From assembly GCA_036387335.1 (NCBI GenBank), contig DASVTZ010000217.1, forward strand, positions 1 to 64,000: DNA of 64,000 bases, written 5' to 3'. Positions 38,277-46,240 of the stretch are shown here, piece after piece. This stretch comes from Longimicrobium sp. GTDB taxonomy: Bacteria; Gemmatimonadota; Gemmatimonadetes; Longimicrobiales; Longimicrobiaceae. Both the position numbers and the translations under genes were made by a program. Position 1 is the first letter of the stretch; each line of letters begins with the position of its first letter. The notes beneath the pieces were generated by a model that did no database searches, was not told the DNA's origin, and saw only the letters and a program-made list of their open reading frames with translations.

Positions 38277-38468
38277 GTGAGCGCACAACTGGAGTCGCGG
38301 CACTTCTACAACACGGGCGACGCGGTGCAGCACGTGGCCGGCGTCATGGGCTGGATCGTGGAGGGGTTCGCCCTGTGGGCCGTGGTCCGCTGGGACGATG
38401 GCAGGCAGGAAGAGGTGGACCAGCTCGACCCCACCATCTGGGTAGTGGAGCGGGCGGCGAGGGAGTAG
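38277..38468 (+). CDS. small protein of unknown function
   Basis: A 63-residue protein starting at GTG with GGGGAGC about 6 nt upstream. It has a beta-rich pattern (HFYNTGDAVQHVAGVMGWIVEGFALWAVVRWDDG) like a small SH3-type barrel, with conserved-looking WVVERAARE at the end. I do not recognise the family, although VRWDDGRQEEV resembles Tudor/SH3-like modules. It is followed after 25 bp by the HicB-like gene on the same strand. Confidence 0.65.
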   Translation: MSAQLESRHFYNTGDAVQHVAGVMGWIVEGFALWAVVRWDDGRQEEVDQLDPTIWVVERAARE

Positions 38469-38493
38469 CGTTCACGCCAACGGGAGCGGCACG

Positions 38494-38715
38494 ATGAGGT
38501 ACGCCGTGGTCATCGAACCGAGCCCGACCGGTTTCGGCGCGTACGCCCCCGACCTTCCCGGGTGCGCCGCCGTCGCGGAGAGCGAGGCAGAGGTGCGCGA
38601 GCTGATCCGGGAGGCCATCGAATTCCACCTGGACGCGCTTCGCGAGGACGGCGCGGCGATCCCGGCGCCCGTGACGCGCATTGGGTACGTCGAAGTGCCG
38701 AACGCGGGGTGCTGA
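38494..38715 (+). CDS. HicB-like small protein
   Basis: A 73-residue protein with the HicB partial RNase-H fold: RYAVVIEPSPTGFGAYAPDLPGCAAVAESEAEVRELIREAIEFHLDAL is the family signature. No HicA toxin (small basic dsRBD-like) gene is found on either side and no C-terminal DNA-binding domain is present. It may be a solitary antitoxin or a repurposed regulator. The stop overlaps the start of the zinc-ribbon gene (TGATG). Confidence 0.85.
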   Translation: MRYAVVIEPSPTGFGAYAPDLPGCAAVAESEAEVRELIREAIEFHLDALREDGAAIPAPVTRIGYVEVPNAGC

Positions 38716-38924
38716 TGGCGCACTTCGACCCGAGCTGGTGCGCGCGCATCAACGCGCACAAAGCCGCCGAGCCCGCCGCTCCCCCGCCGGAACCTGCGCC
38801 CCTTCGCAAGATCGAGGTGCCCACGCAGCACTTCTGCGACATCTGCGGGGTGGAGATGTACGACCACAACTGCAAGATTGTCTGCCCCAACTGCGGCTAC
38901 AAACGGGACTGCACAGACCCCTGA
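38715..38924 (+). CDS. small zinc-ribbon protein
   Basis: A 69-residue protein with two CxxC knuckles, CDIC and CPNCGYKRDC, forming a zinc ribbon (about residues 40-67). The N-terminal half is a low-complexity Pro/Ala linker after MAHFDPSWCARINAHK. It is translationally coupled to the HicB-like gene by TGATG. Function unknown; such ribbons bind nucleic acids or act as protein adaptors. A hairpin terminator follows. Confidence 0.75.
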   Translation: MAHFDPSWCARINAHKAAEPAAPPPEPAPLRKIEVPTQHFCDICGVEMYDHNCKIVCPNCGYKRDCTDP

Positions 38925-38959
38925 GCGCGGTGTCAGGGTTCGATGCTGCTGACCAACAA

Positions 38960-38991
38960 GGCCCGGTTCCGCCGTCGCGGAGCCGGGTCTT
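38960..38991 (+). terminator. hairpin after the zinc-ribbon gene
   Basis: A 13-bp stem with one G-T and one mismatch position (38960-38972 with 38977-38989) and a 4-nt loop, followed by TTTG. It ends the small three-gene transcript 36 bp after its last stop. Confidence 0.7.
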
Positions 38992-39145
38992 TGCGCAAAG
39001 GAGCGCTGCCGATCTCCGCGCGCCTGCTGCCGCGCAGCGCGTGCGGCGGCTGGCGGAACGTTGCGATTGTGCGCCGGGTGCGTCGCAACGATGTTGGGTT
39101 GCGCAAAAGACACCTCCCGTCACACGACACGAGAGCACACACGCG

Positions 39146-41089
39146 ATGGCGACGATCGATACACCGAGTGCGATGGAGGCCGCCGAGGCGCTCCTCCGCG
39201 AGCGATTCGGGCTCCCGGAGTTCAGGGCGGGGCAGCGCCAGGTCATCGAGGCGCTCTTCGAGCACGGCGGGGCGCTGGCCGTCTTTCCCACGGGCGGGGG
39301 AAAGTCGCTCTGCTATCAGCTCCCGGCGCTTCTTCTGGATGGGGTGACGGTGGTGATCTCGCCGCTGATAGCGCTGATGAAGGACCAGATCGACTACCTG
39401 CGCTCGCGCGGGATCGAGGCGGCGCGGCTGGACAGCTCGCTGGAGCGCCAGGAGGTCGCGTCGGTGGAGCGCGGGCTGCGCGGGGGGACGCTGAAGCTGC
39501 TTTACGTGGCGCCGGAGCGGTTCAACAACGAGCGCTTCCTGGAGCAGCTCGGGCGCCTGCGGATCTCGCTCTTCGCCGTCGACGAGGCGCACTGCATCTC
39601 GCAGTGGGGGCACAACTTCCGGCCGGACTACCTGAAGCTCGCGGAGACCGCGCGCACCCTGGGCGTGGAGCGGATCCTGGCGCTCACAGCCACCGCGACA
39701 CCCGCCGTCGTGCAGGACATCTGCGACAGCTTCGGGATCGCCCCCGCCGGTGCGGTGGTCACCGGCTTCCACCGGCCCAACCTCTTCCTCTCCACGCACC
39801 CGGTGGCGTCGTCTGGGCGGGACCGCGTGCTGGTGGAGCGCATCCGCTCGCGCGCGCCGGGCCCCGGGATCGTGTACGTGACGCTCCAGAAGACCGCCGA
39901 GAGCGTCGCCGAGGTGCTTGCCGAGGCCGGCATCCCCGCGCGTGCCTACCATGCCGGCATGGATACCGAGCTCCGCTCCGAGGTGCAGGAGTGGTGGAAG
40001 GGCTCCGACCGCGCCACCGTGGTGGCGACCATCGCCTTCGGGATGGGGATCGACAAGGCGGACGTGCGCTACGTCTACCACTACAACCTGCCGAAGGGGC
40101 TGGAGAGCTACAGCCAGGAGATCGGCCGGGCGGGGCGCGACGGGCTGGACTCCACCGTCGAGGTGCTGGGGAGCATGGAGGACGTAGCGACGCTGGAGAA
40201 CTTCGCGTACGGCGACACGCCGGACCGCGAGTCGATCCGCGGCCTCCTCCGCTGGATCGACGCGGAGCCCGCCACCTTTGAGATCGCCCAGCTCAAGCTG
40301 GCCAACCAGCACGACCTGCGGCAGCTCGTCCTGCGCACGGCGCTCACCTACCTGGAGCTCCTGGGGATGATCCGCCAGGGCACGCCCTTTTACGCCGGCT
40401 ACAAGGCCAAGCTCCTTGCGCCGCTTCCGGAGGTCGTCGGGCGCTTTTCGGGGGAGCGCGCGCGGTTCATCGGCGCTCTTTTCGGGCAGGCGAAGTTCGG
40501 GCGCACCCTCTACACCATCGAGCCCGACGAGCCGGTGCTGGGCTCCATCGACCGCGGCCGCGTGGTGCGCGCGCTGGAGTACCTGTCGGAGCAGGGCTTG
40601 GCGGAGCTGCAAGTGACCGACCTGCGCCAGCGCTACTCCAAGCTCGTCCCGCGGCTGGACGTGGAGGCGCTGACGGGCGAGCTGGAGGCGCGCTTCGTCC
40701 AGCGCGAGGTGGGAGAAGTTGAGCGGATCGGACAGGTGGTGGAGCTGGTGGAGCGCGACGGGTGCCAGACCAACGTGCTCCTGGAGTACTTCGGCGAGGT
40801 GCGCGCGGCGCCGTGCGGCCACTGCACATGGTGCTCGACGAGGACACCCACCCGCTTCCCCGCGCTTCCGCCGCACCCGCCGGTGGAGCGCGCCATCGAC
40901 GCCGGCGCCTTTCGCGCGCTGTGCGCCAAGCACCCGGTCGCGCTCGGCACCCCGCGGCGGCGGGCGCGCTTCCTGTGCGGCCTCTCCACCCCGGCGCTCA
41001 CGCAGGCAAAGCTGACCCGCAACCCCCTCTTCGCCGCCCTGGAGGACCGCCGCTTCGCCGAGGTGCTCGCGTGGTGCGAGGCGATGTAG
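39146..41089 (+). CDS. recQ: RecQ-family ATP-dependent DNA helicase
   Basis: 3'-5' DNA helicase for recombination and replication repair. The 647-residue protein has Walker A TGGGKS (K53), DEAH at 146-149, motif III TATATP, motif V ATIAFGMGIDK and motif VI QEIGRAGRDG. The RQC zinc-binding site is visible: C near residue 538 (GCQTN) and CGHCTWC at about 558-564. A winged-helix region lies before it. No HRDC domain is clear at the C-terminus. The ATG at 39146 starts directly before the conserved core; it is probably monocistronic. Confidence 0.94.
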   Translation: MATIDTPSAMEAAEALLRERFGLPEFRAGQRQVIEALFEHGGALAVFPTGGGKSLCYQLPALLLDGVTVVISPLIALMKDQIDYLRSRGIEAARLDSSLERQEVASVERGLRGGTLKLLYVAPERFNNERFLEQLGRLRISLFAVDEAHCISQWGHNFRPDYLKLAETARTLGVERILALTATATPAVVQDICDSFGIAPAGAVVTGFHRPNLFLSTHPVASSGRDRVLVERIRSRAPGPGIVYVTLQKTAESVAEVLAEAGIPARAYHAGMDTELRSEVQEWWKGSDRATVVATIAFGMGIDKADVRYVYHYNLPKGLESYSQEIGRAGRDGLDSTVEVLGSMEDVATLENFAYGDTPDRESIRGLLRWIDAEPATFEIAQLKLANQHDLRQLVLRTALTYLELLGMIRQGTPFYAGYKAKLLAPLPEVVGRFSGERARFIGALFGQAKFGRTLYTIEPDEPVLGSIDRGRVVRALEYLSEQGLAELQVTDLRQRYSKLVPRLDVEALTGELEARFVQREVGEVERIGQVVELVERDGCQTNVLLEYFGEVRAAPCGHCTWCSTRTPTRFPALPPHPPVERAIDAGAFRALCAKHPVALGTPRRRARFLCGLSTPALTQAKLTRNPLFAALEDRRFAEVLAWCEAM

Positions 41090-41142
41090 GAAGCTTCGAG
41101 TAGGTAACGTGGCGCGCGGAGCGGCAGGCCGGGAACGCGCCG

Positions 41143-42219
41143 CTACTGCGCGGCCGAGCGTGCGAGGGTGGTGTTCGGCTTCGGCGAGTTCTCCACCTCT
41201 TCCTCGCCGCGGAGGGCTGCATCGAGGCCCCAGCGGGCGCCGTGGGCGCGCTGCAGGGCGCCCATCGTGAGGTGGACCTGGATGTACGCCACATCCTCTG
41301 GCGTGGCGGATGGAGCGCGCCGCTCGGGACAGCGGCTGACGTCCGCCACCACCGAGTTCCACGAGCAGGTGTGGCCGATCCCGAGGGTGTGCACCATCTC
41401 GTGAGCGATCAGCCCCGGCGCGCCGGGCCGGGTGAAGGCGAGGGCATCGTCCAGCCGCACGGAGCCGTACCCGATGTCGCCGCCGCTGTACGCCACCGAT
41501 CCGAGCCCCGCGGACCGTAGACCCCGCTCGACCCATACGAGCACCAGGTCCTCCGGCGCGTCGTCCACGGGATCCGTCTCGCTGAAGCGCGCCGGCCGAA
41601 AGAGATGTTCGCCCAGGTCGCGCTCCAGCTCGGCCACCTCGCGCCAGAAGGCGGCCGAGTCGCGCGCGCTGATGGGCTCCGAGCTGTACCCGTGGTCGAA
41701 GGCCACGCGTAGCGGAAAGCTCCCCGGCCGCCACGCCGGGACCGTGCTCACGCGCGCATCCACGCGCGAGGGGACACCGCGGCGGAAGAAGCCGCTGCTG
41801 CAATCCCGGCAGGTGGGGGCGAAGCCGCGCCGGGCGCTCACCTCCACGATCTCCCCGGCGTGCGTCCCCGCGCGGATCGTCCAGCGGCGCGGCAGCAGGA
41901 TCATGCGCACCTCCTCGTCCCACTCTCCGCGGGCAAGCGACGCCACGGACGGGTGGAAGACGCGCACCGCCGTCTCAGCCGCGTCCACCACCACCCGCAC
42001 CGAGTCGCTGCCGAGCGAGTCCGGCATCGGTACCGCGAACCGCCCCTCCGCATCCGTGGACGCGGTGTCCGCCCACGCGCCCGCGTGCGCCGTCACGCGC
42101 AGCCCGGCCGTCGCGGCTCCATCCGCCGCCCACACTTGCCCGCGGATCGCCTGCGCATCCGCGGCCGGGGCCAGCGCGAGCATCGCCGCCGCACCCACGA
42201 TTATCGATCGTATCAACAT
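41143..42219 (-). CDS. secreted metzincin-type zinc protease
   Basis: A 358-residue exported protein. After a signal peptide (1-23, ending ADAQA) comes a carboxypeptidase-regulatory/Cna-B-like beta domain (about 25-110, IRGQVWAADGAATAGLRVTAHAG). The C-terminal half contains HEMVHTLGIGH (273-283), a complete HExxHxxGxxH metzincin motif, within a possible matrixin- or reprolysin-like domain. A downstream Met-turn is not obvious. The last 40 residues are low complexity. It could be a toxin-like or peptidoglycan-targeting secreted protease. The start at 42219 is at the signal peptide. Confidence 0.8.
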   Translation of the reverse strand: MLIRSIIVGAAAMLALAPAADAQAIRGQVWAADGAATAGLRVTAHAGAWADTASTDAEGRFAVPMPDSLGSDSVRVVVDAAETAVRVFHPSVASLARGEWDEEVRMILLPRRWTIRAGTHAGEIVEVSARRGFAPTCRDCSSGFFRRGVPSRVDARVSTVPAWRPGSFPLRVAFDHGYSSEPISARDSAAFWREVAELERDLGEHLFRPARFSETDPVDDAPEDLVLVWVERGLRSAGLGSVAYSGGDIGYGSVRLDDALAFTRPGAPGLIAHEMVHTLGIGHTCSWNSVVADVSRCPERRAPSATPEDVAYIQVHLTMGALQRAHGARWGLDAALRGEEEVENSPKPNTTLARSAAQ

Positions 42220-42327
42220 CCAAGTACCACTCGCTGAAGCACTTGCGCGTCCACCTCGCCGCGCGGCCCGCTCTGTACACCGCACGATACCATTTGGACG
42301 ACCTCAGTGTGCATTCTGACCGGCTTT

Positions 42328-42500
42328 TCTCACGCGGAGACGCGGAGGCGCGGAGTAAACAGCAAAAGCCTCACACAGAGAACACAGAGGGAACTACAAG
42401 CCAGAGAGGAGGCCTTTATCTGTTCTCTCTGTGTCTCTGTGTCTCTGTGTGAGCCATGTAGTTGCAGTTCTCTCTGCGTCTCCGCGCCTCCGCGTGAGAC
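42328..42500. repeat. nested family A elements (CACAGAG inside GCGGAG)
   Basis: The outer arms are TCTCACGCGGAGACGCGGAG (42328 on) and CTCCGCGCCTCCGCGTGAGA (42480-42499). Inside lies a second complete inverted element of the CACAGAG subtype, with arms CCTCACACAGAGAACACAGA (42369 on) and a right arm ending CTGTGTCTCTGTGTGAGCC (42455). One element therefore appears to have landed inside another. Confidence 0.9.
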
Positions 42501-42675
42501 TAGGTTTCAGGGGTCAGGGAACACCCCGATGAGCCCGCGCGCTGGACCGCTCGTGCCGCTCCAATCTGGCCTACCCACAACCCCCGCCGAACCACTGCTG
42601 GCGTGGATTGATCGCAAGCGTGCAAATCGTTGCCGTTGCTGGGCTTGGCGCGATTGGTGTGCACGAATGAGAGTG

Positions 42676-42705
42676 TTGACAACAGCTTCGGAGCGCAGGT
42701 ATCCT
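42676..42705 (+). promoter_or_regulatory. sigma70-type promoter of the DUF2335 pair
   Basis: TTGACA (42676-42681) and TATCCT (42700-42705) with an 18-bp spacer, about 39 bp before the ATG at 42744. The -35 is a perfect consensus hexamer. Confidence 0.65.
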
Positions 42706-42743
42706 GGGTGCCGGTGCGCGCCCCACATCGACCAGGAATCACT

Positions 42744-42959
42744 ATGAGCACGAGACAGTCGGACGCGAAAGGGAGACTATCCGCATTCTTCTACGGGATG
42801 GCGCACGCCCTCGATCTCGGCGGCACTCTGGCGCGCGACCGCGGGCGGTTCGCGGGCGGATTCGAGAGCGATGCCCGCGCGCTCCGCGGCGACTGGGAGC
42901 GTGCATTCCAGAGCTTGGACGGAGTCGTGGATGCCGGGGCGGCGAGCGAAGCAAAATAG
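42744..42959 (+). CDS. small protein preceding DUF2335
   Basis: A 71-residue hydrophilic protein (GRLSAFFYGMAHALDLGGTLARDRGRFAGGFESDARALRGDWERAF) with AGGA about 7 nt before the ATG. Short proteins of this style sit directly upstream of DUF2335 genes in other bacteria, by my memory; the function is unknown. It overlaps the DUF2335 gene by 29 nt in another frame, so the two are a co-translated pair under one promoter. Confidence 0.7.
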   Translation: MSTRQSDAKGRLSAFFYGMAHALDLGGTLARDRGRFAGGFESDARALRGDWERAFQSLDGVVDAGAASEAK

Positions 42960-43374
42960 GAAAGCCGCCGCCGAGCGCGGGAACACCCCTGCCGTTCCAG
43001 AGCGGGAGCGGCAGGGCGAATTTTTCCCGGGTGAGATCCGCGTCTCGCGCGTCAGCACGACGTTCAGCGGTCCGATCCCTCTGCCAACGCACCTCCGCGA
43101 GTACGAACAGGTGCTTCCCGGGTCCGCGGACCGCATCGTGGCGATGGCTGAGGCCGAGGCACACCATCGCCGTACATCAGAGGGCCGCTTGATCCGCCTC
43201 TCGGAGTGGGGGCTGTTGGCGGCGCTCCTGATCGCGCTCGTCGGCATGATCGGTGGATTGTACGTCACCCTGCGCGGAAAGTCTCTCGAAGGAATGGGGA
43301 CCATCGGGGTCACGATCGTTGCTCTGGTGACGGTATTTGCCCTTCGGAAGGAGCCACCGGGCGAGAGTGGTTGA
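42931..43374 (+). CDS. DUF2335 membrane protein
   Basis: A 147-residue protein. The conserved DUF2335 block is FSGPIPLPTHLREYEQVLPGSADRIVAMAEAEAHHRRTSE (about 46-85), followed by two membrane helices (about 93-113 and 120-137). The basic N-terminus (MPGRRAKQNRKAAAERGN) is cytoplasmic. DUF2335 proteins have been found in phages and plasmids as well as chromosomes; no function is established to my knowledge. The start codon could also be upstream in-frame at 42871. Confidence 0.8.
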   Translation: MPGRRAKQNRKAAAERGNTPAVPERERQGEFFPGEIRVSRVSTTFSGPIPLPTHLREYEQVLPGSADRIVAMAEAEAHHRRTSEGRLIRLSEWGLLAALLIALVGMIGGLYVTLRGKSLEGMGTIGVTIVALVTVFALRKEPPGESG

Positions 43375-43385
43375 CCCGAATCCTT

Positions 43386-43438
43386 GATGCCGAAAAGCAG
43401 AGCGGGAGCGCCTCGGCATCGAAGCGGCTCCCGCTCTG
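43386..43438. terminator. interleaved hairpins between convergent genes
   Basis: Two inverted repeats interlock: GATGCCGA (43386-43393) with TCGGCATC (43413-43420), and CAGAGCGGGAGC (43398-43409) with GCTCCCGCTCTG (43427-43438). Only one can form fully unless they fold as a pseudoknot. The second stem is followed by ACTCTTTCC on the plus strand and probably ends the DUF2335 transcript; the minus-strand GYR-rich gene ends 24 bp further on. Confidence 0.65.
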
Positions 43439-43461
43439 ACTCTTTCCCTGCCCCTCGTCCC

Positions 43462-44076
43462 CTACCGGTTCGGCTTGCTCGCGCGCGAGCCGGGCTGCGG
43501 CTGGTTGCCGGGGGTGAAGCCGCCGCGGTTGTAGCCGGAGTACGAGTGCTCCTGCGTGGGGCGATGGCGGAGGTGGTCGGCGTAGTTGCCGTCGTAGCCG
43601 CGGGCGATCTCGCGGGCACCGGGGGCCCAGCCGTAGCTCCGGTCGTAGCCGCGCCCCGTGCGGAAGGCCAGGCTGTCGCGGTTGTACTGCTGGAGGTGCT
43701 GGTTGTCGTAGCGCACACCGCCGTCGTGGGCGTCGCCGCGCATCTGCCGGTCGTAGCCGCGAATGCCGTTCAGCGGGCGCCCCTGCGCGCCGTGGGGGCC
43801 GCGGTCGAAGGGGTCCTGGAACCAGCCCTCACGGTTGAAGCCGCCCGGCGGCTGGCGGTAGCGACCCTCGTAGCCGCCCCACCCGCCCAGCTCCTGCGAG
43901 TGCTCGCGGCGGTAGTGGCCGTACGCGCCCTGCCAGTTCCCCTGATCCTCCCGCATCCCGTGGTAGTGCCCGTCGGCCCAGTTGGGGTCCAGCGGGTGCG
44001 GGCGGCCCCAGTCCGGGCGCACCGAGTTCTGCTGGATCCCCTTGTACTCGCGGTTGTCGTAGCCGTGGCGCGCCAT
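43462..44076 (-). CDS. low-complexity Gly/Tyr/Arg/Asp-rich protein
   Basis: A 204-residue hydrophilic protein almost without aliphatic residues, full of RGYDR, GGYEGRY, YSGYNRGG and similar short motifs. No signal peptide or fold is visible; it is almost certainly disordered. Composition resembles RNA-binding RGG/YGG proteins and cold- or stress-related low-complexity proteins that I recall from Gemmatimonadota, so condensate formation or stress protection is possible but unproven. It is divergent from the DUF4383 membrane gene. Confidence 0.7.
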   Translation of the reverse strand: MARHGYDNREYKGIQQNSVRPDWGRPHPLDPNWADGHYHGMREDQGNWQGAYGHYRREHSQELGGWGGYEGRYRQPPGGFNREGWFQDPFDRGPHGAQGRPLNGIRGYDRQMRGDAHDGGVRYDNQHLQQYNRDSLAFRTGRGYDRSYGWAPGAREIARGYDGNYADHLRHRPTQEHSYSGYNRGGFTPGNQPQPGSRASKPNR

Positions 44077-44206
44077 CGTCTGCCTCCCTCTGCATTCGGA
44101 TCATGTTCCCGGATCTGCCCGAGTCTTGCATCGCCATCTCGCAAGATCCCTTCCGCTTCCGGAATACCGCGGAAGGGGAGGCATTCACCCCGGACGGAGG
44201 TGAAGG

Positions 44207-44614
44207 ATGAGGAGAAGCATGGCGCAGACCGGCGCGCTGGTCTTTGGGGCCGCGTTCCTGCTGGTCGGTGTGCTGGGGCTGTTCGTACACAACGGGATGG
44301 CGATGGAGGCCGACAACGAGACCGCCGGGAAGCTGCTGGGCCTCTTCCCGGTGAACCTCCTCCACAACATCGTGCACCTGGCGTTCGGCGTGTGGGGGAT
44401 CGTGGCGTCGCGCAGCCATGCCGCATCGCGCGGCTACGGCCGCATCGGCGCGGTGATCTACGCCGTGCTGGTGGTGATGGCCTTCGTCGATCCCACCACT
44501 TTTGGCCTGGTCCCCATCGGCGGCAACGACATCTGGCTCCACGCCGTGCTCGCCGCCGGCCTCGCCTACATCGGCTTCGCGGCCCGCGATACGACGGCCC
44601 ACGCCCGCGTGTAG
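44207..44614 (+). CDS. DUF4383 membrane protein
   Basis: A 135-residue integral membrane protein of the DUF4383 family with four hydrophobic helices (about 8-27, 45-65, 78-95, 105-125). Conserved features are FPVNLLHNIVHLAFGVWGI and GGNDIWLHAVLAAGLAYIG. GGAGGTGAAGG precedes the ATG at good spacing. Function is unknown. A hairpin terminator follows 25 bp after the stop. Confidence 0.85.
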   Translation: MRRSMAQTGALVFGAAFLLVGVLGLFVHNGMAMEADNETAGKLLGLFPVNLLHNIVHLAFGVWGIVASRSHAASRGYGRIGAVIYAVLVVMAFVDPTTFGLVPIGGNDIWLHAVLAAGLAYIGFAARDTTAHARV

Positions 44615-44935
44615 CGAGCGGCGGCCCGCTGAAGAACACGATGCCCCTCGCCAGCCGGCGGGGGGCATCGCGTTTTCACCAGCAGGCAAACAAAAACCCC
44701 CGGCCCGCAGACCGAGGGGGGCCGGAGTAGCGCTTGCGCGATAGCCCCGGGGATGACGTGCGATGAAATTAGGTGAAGCTGGCGCCAGCGCGCAAGCTGT
44801 TTTGCGGCATACTCGAAATCTCGTTCGGCGGGTGGCGCTTATGGTACGTGATGCGCTCCGTTTGACGCTCGTGCCGAATAGCGCCGGGGCGGCTATCTTC
44901 CTTTTCACTCACCTCCCGCTCCCCGATCGCTTCTC
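44615..44935. other. 321-bp intergenic region between DUF4383 and phzF-like genes
   Basis: Holds the DUF4383 terminator (44639-44676), a second GC-rich hairpin (CCGGCCC at 44700 with GGGCCGG at 44719) and the untranslated leader and promoter of the PhzF-like gene. I cannot pick a clear -35/-10 pair, and I see no gene here. Confidence 0.55.
44639..44676 (+). terminator. terminator of the DUF4383 gene
   Basis: A 9-bp perfect stem (CGATGCCCC at 44639-44647 with GGGGCATCG at 44662-44670), a 14-nt loop and TTTT just after (44673-44676). It stands 25 bp past the stop at 44614. Confidence 0.75.
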
Positions 44936-45727
44936 ATGCCGCAGCCGATCATCCAGGTAGACGCATTCGCGGACCGCGCATTTACCGGCAACCCCGCAGC
45001 GGTGTGCATCCTGCCCGCGCCGCGCGAGGAGGGATGGATGCGCAGCGTGGCCGCCGAGATGAACCTGTCGGAGACCGCCTTTCTCCACGCGGAGGAGGAT
45101 GGGTGGCGGCTGCGGTGGTTCACGCCCGAGGTGGAGGTGGCTCTCTGCGGACACGCCACGCTGGCCACCGCGCACGTGCTGTGGGAGGACGGGCATCTGG
45201 CTGAGGACGAGGTGGCGCGCTTCCACACGCGCAGTGGGCTGCTGACGGCGCACAGGGCGGGGGAGTGGATCGAGCTGGACTTTCCCGCGAAGCCGATCCT
45301 CGACGCGCCCGCTCCCGATGGGCTGGCGGCGGCGCTTGGCGTGGAGGCGGTGTACGTGGGGCGCAGCCACTTCGACGTGCTGGTGGAGGTCGCATCCGAG
45401 GCGGAAGTGCGCGCCCTGAAACCGGATTTCGGGCGGTTGACCGCGGTGGAGGCGCGCGGGGTGATCGTGACCGCGCGGGCGGATGGCGGGGCGGGGTACG
45501 ACTTCGTGTCGCGGTTCTTCGCGCCGCGCGTGGGCGTCGCGGAAGACCCGGTCACCGGTTCGGCGCACTGCGTGCTGGCGCCGTACTGGGCGGCGAAGCT
45601 GGGTCGGGACGAGCTGGTCGGCTTCCAGGCGTCGCGCCGCGGCGGCACGGTGCGGGTGCGCGCCGCCGGCGACCGCGTGCACCTGGGAGGCCGCGCCATC
45701 ACCATCCTGCGCGGGGAGCTCGTCTGA
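44936..45727 (+). CDS. PhzF-family isomerase
   Basis: A 263-residue PhzF/DapF-fold protein. [17 protein letters not shown] starts the first domain, E46 in MNLSETAF matches the catalytic glutamate of PhzF, and [12 protein letters not shown] and [15 protein letters not shown] mark the two half-domains. No phenazine genes are nearby, so it is more likely a general isomerase of unknown substrate, as for most PhzF relatives. The RidA gene overlaps its stop (TGATG), which suggests that it works on a reactive enamine- or imine-related metabolite. Confidence 0.88.
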   Translation: MPQPIIQVDAFADRAFTGNPAAVCILPAPREEGWMRSVAAEMNLSETAFLHAEEDGWRLRWFTPEVEVALCGHATLATAHVLWEDGHLAEDEVARFHTRSGLLTAHRAGEWIELDFPAKPILDAPAPDGLAAALGVEAVYVGRSHFDVLVEVASEAEVRALKPDFGRLTAVEARGVIVTARADGGAGYDFVSRFFAPRVGVAEDPVTGSAHCVLAPYWAAKLGRDELVGFQASRRGGTVRVRAAGDRVHLGGRAITILRGELV

Positions 45728-46125
45728 TGGTGCGGCGCCTGATCTCCAGCGGCACGCCGTGGGAGCCGGTCGTCGGGTACTCGCGGGCGGTGCGGGTGGG
45801 CCCCCACGTCCACGTCTCCGGCACCACCGCCACGGATGCGGACGGCGGCATCGTGGGCCCCGGCGACGCCTACGCGCAGGCGGTGCAGACCCTCCGCAAC
45901 ATCCGCCACGCGCTGGAGCAGGCCGGCGCGCGGATGGAGGACGTCGTCCGCACGCGCATGTACGTCACCGACATCGCGCGCTGGGAAGAGGTCGCCCGCG
46001 CGCACGGCGAGGTCTTCGCCGAGATCCGCCCCGCGACGTCGATGGTGCAGGTCAGCGCCCTGATCGACCCCGCGATGCTCGTGGAGATCGAGGCGGAAGC
46101 GTATGTGGCAGGGAGTAGGGAATAG
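45727..46125 (+). CDS. RidA-family protein (enamine/imine deaminase-like)
   Basis: A 132-residue YjgF/RidA-fold protein with [22 protein letters not shown] and [11 protein letters not shown]; the arginine in TRMYVTD is the substrate carboxylate-binding position of RidA (R105 in E. coli). It overlaps the PhzF-like gene by 1 nt. The last codons (GSRE and the stop) are read from the family C repeat at 46110. Likely removes reactive imines released by PLP enzymes; the true substrate is unknown. Confidence 0.88.
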   Translation: MVRRLISSGTPWEPVVGYSRAVRVGPHVHVSGTTATDADGGIVGPGDAYAQAVQTLRNIRHALEQAGARMEDVVRTRMYVTDIARWEEVARAHGEVFAEIRPATSMVQVSALIDPAMLVEIEAEAYVAGSRE

Positions 46126-46204
46126 GGAATAGGGGATCAGGAACAGCAGGCAAACGAGACCCGTCGTTGCTGGCGATTCCCCCTTCCCCATTTCCCCATT
46201 CCCC
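46110..46204. repeat. family C short-repeat inverted element
   Basis: The left arm is AGGGAGTAGGGAATAGGGAA with further 7-bp units (46110-46135). The right arm has CCCCCTTCCCCATTTCCCC units (46174-46204), with about 38 nt between. The left arm forms the 3' end of the RidA gene. Confidence 0.82.
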
Positions 46205-46240
46205 AGCAGTTCCATCCACCCGTCAACCGAGCCAAGTCCC

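Larger units (their letters stand above)
42220..42743. other. 524-bp intergenic region with nested repeat and a promoter
   Basis: Upstream of the metzincin gene and of the DUF2335 pair. It contains the nested family A element (42328-42500) and the TTGACA promoter (42676-42705). I see no convincing gene: open frames through the repeat have no ribosome-binding site and repetitive amino-acid sequence. Confidence 0.7.

Noticed and set aside
38933-41923. Very long open frame antisense to recQ
   Set aside because: Translation is low-complexity and shows no motifs; it overlaps a well-conserved helicase gene on the other strand.
44936-46125. PhzF-RidA pair as part of a phenazine cluster
   Set aside because: No other phz genes lie in the window, and both families are widespread with other substrates.
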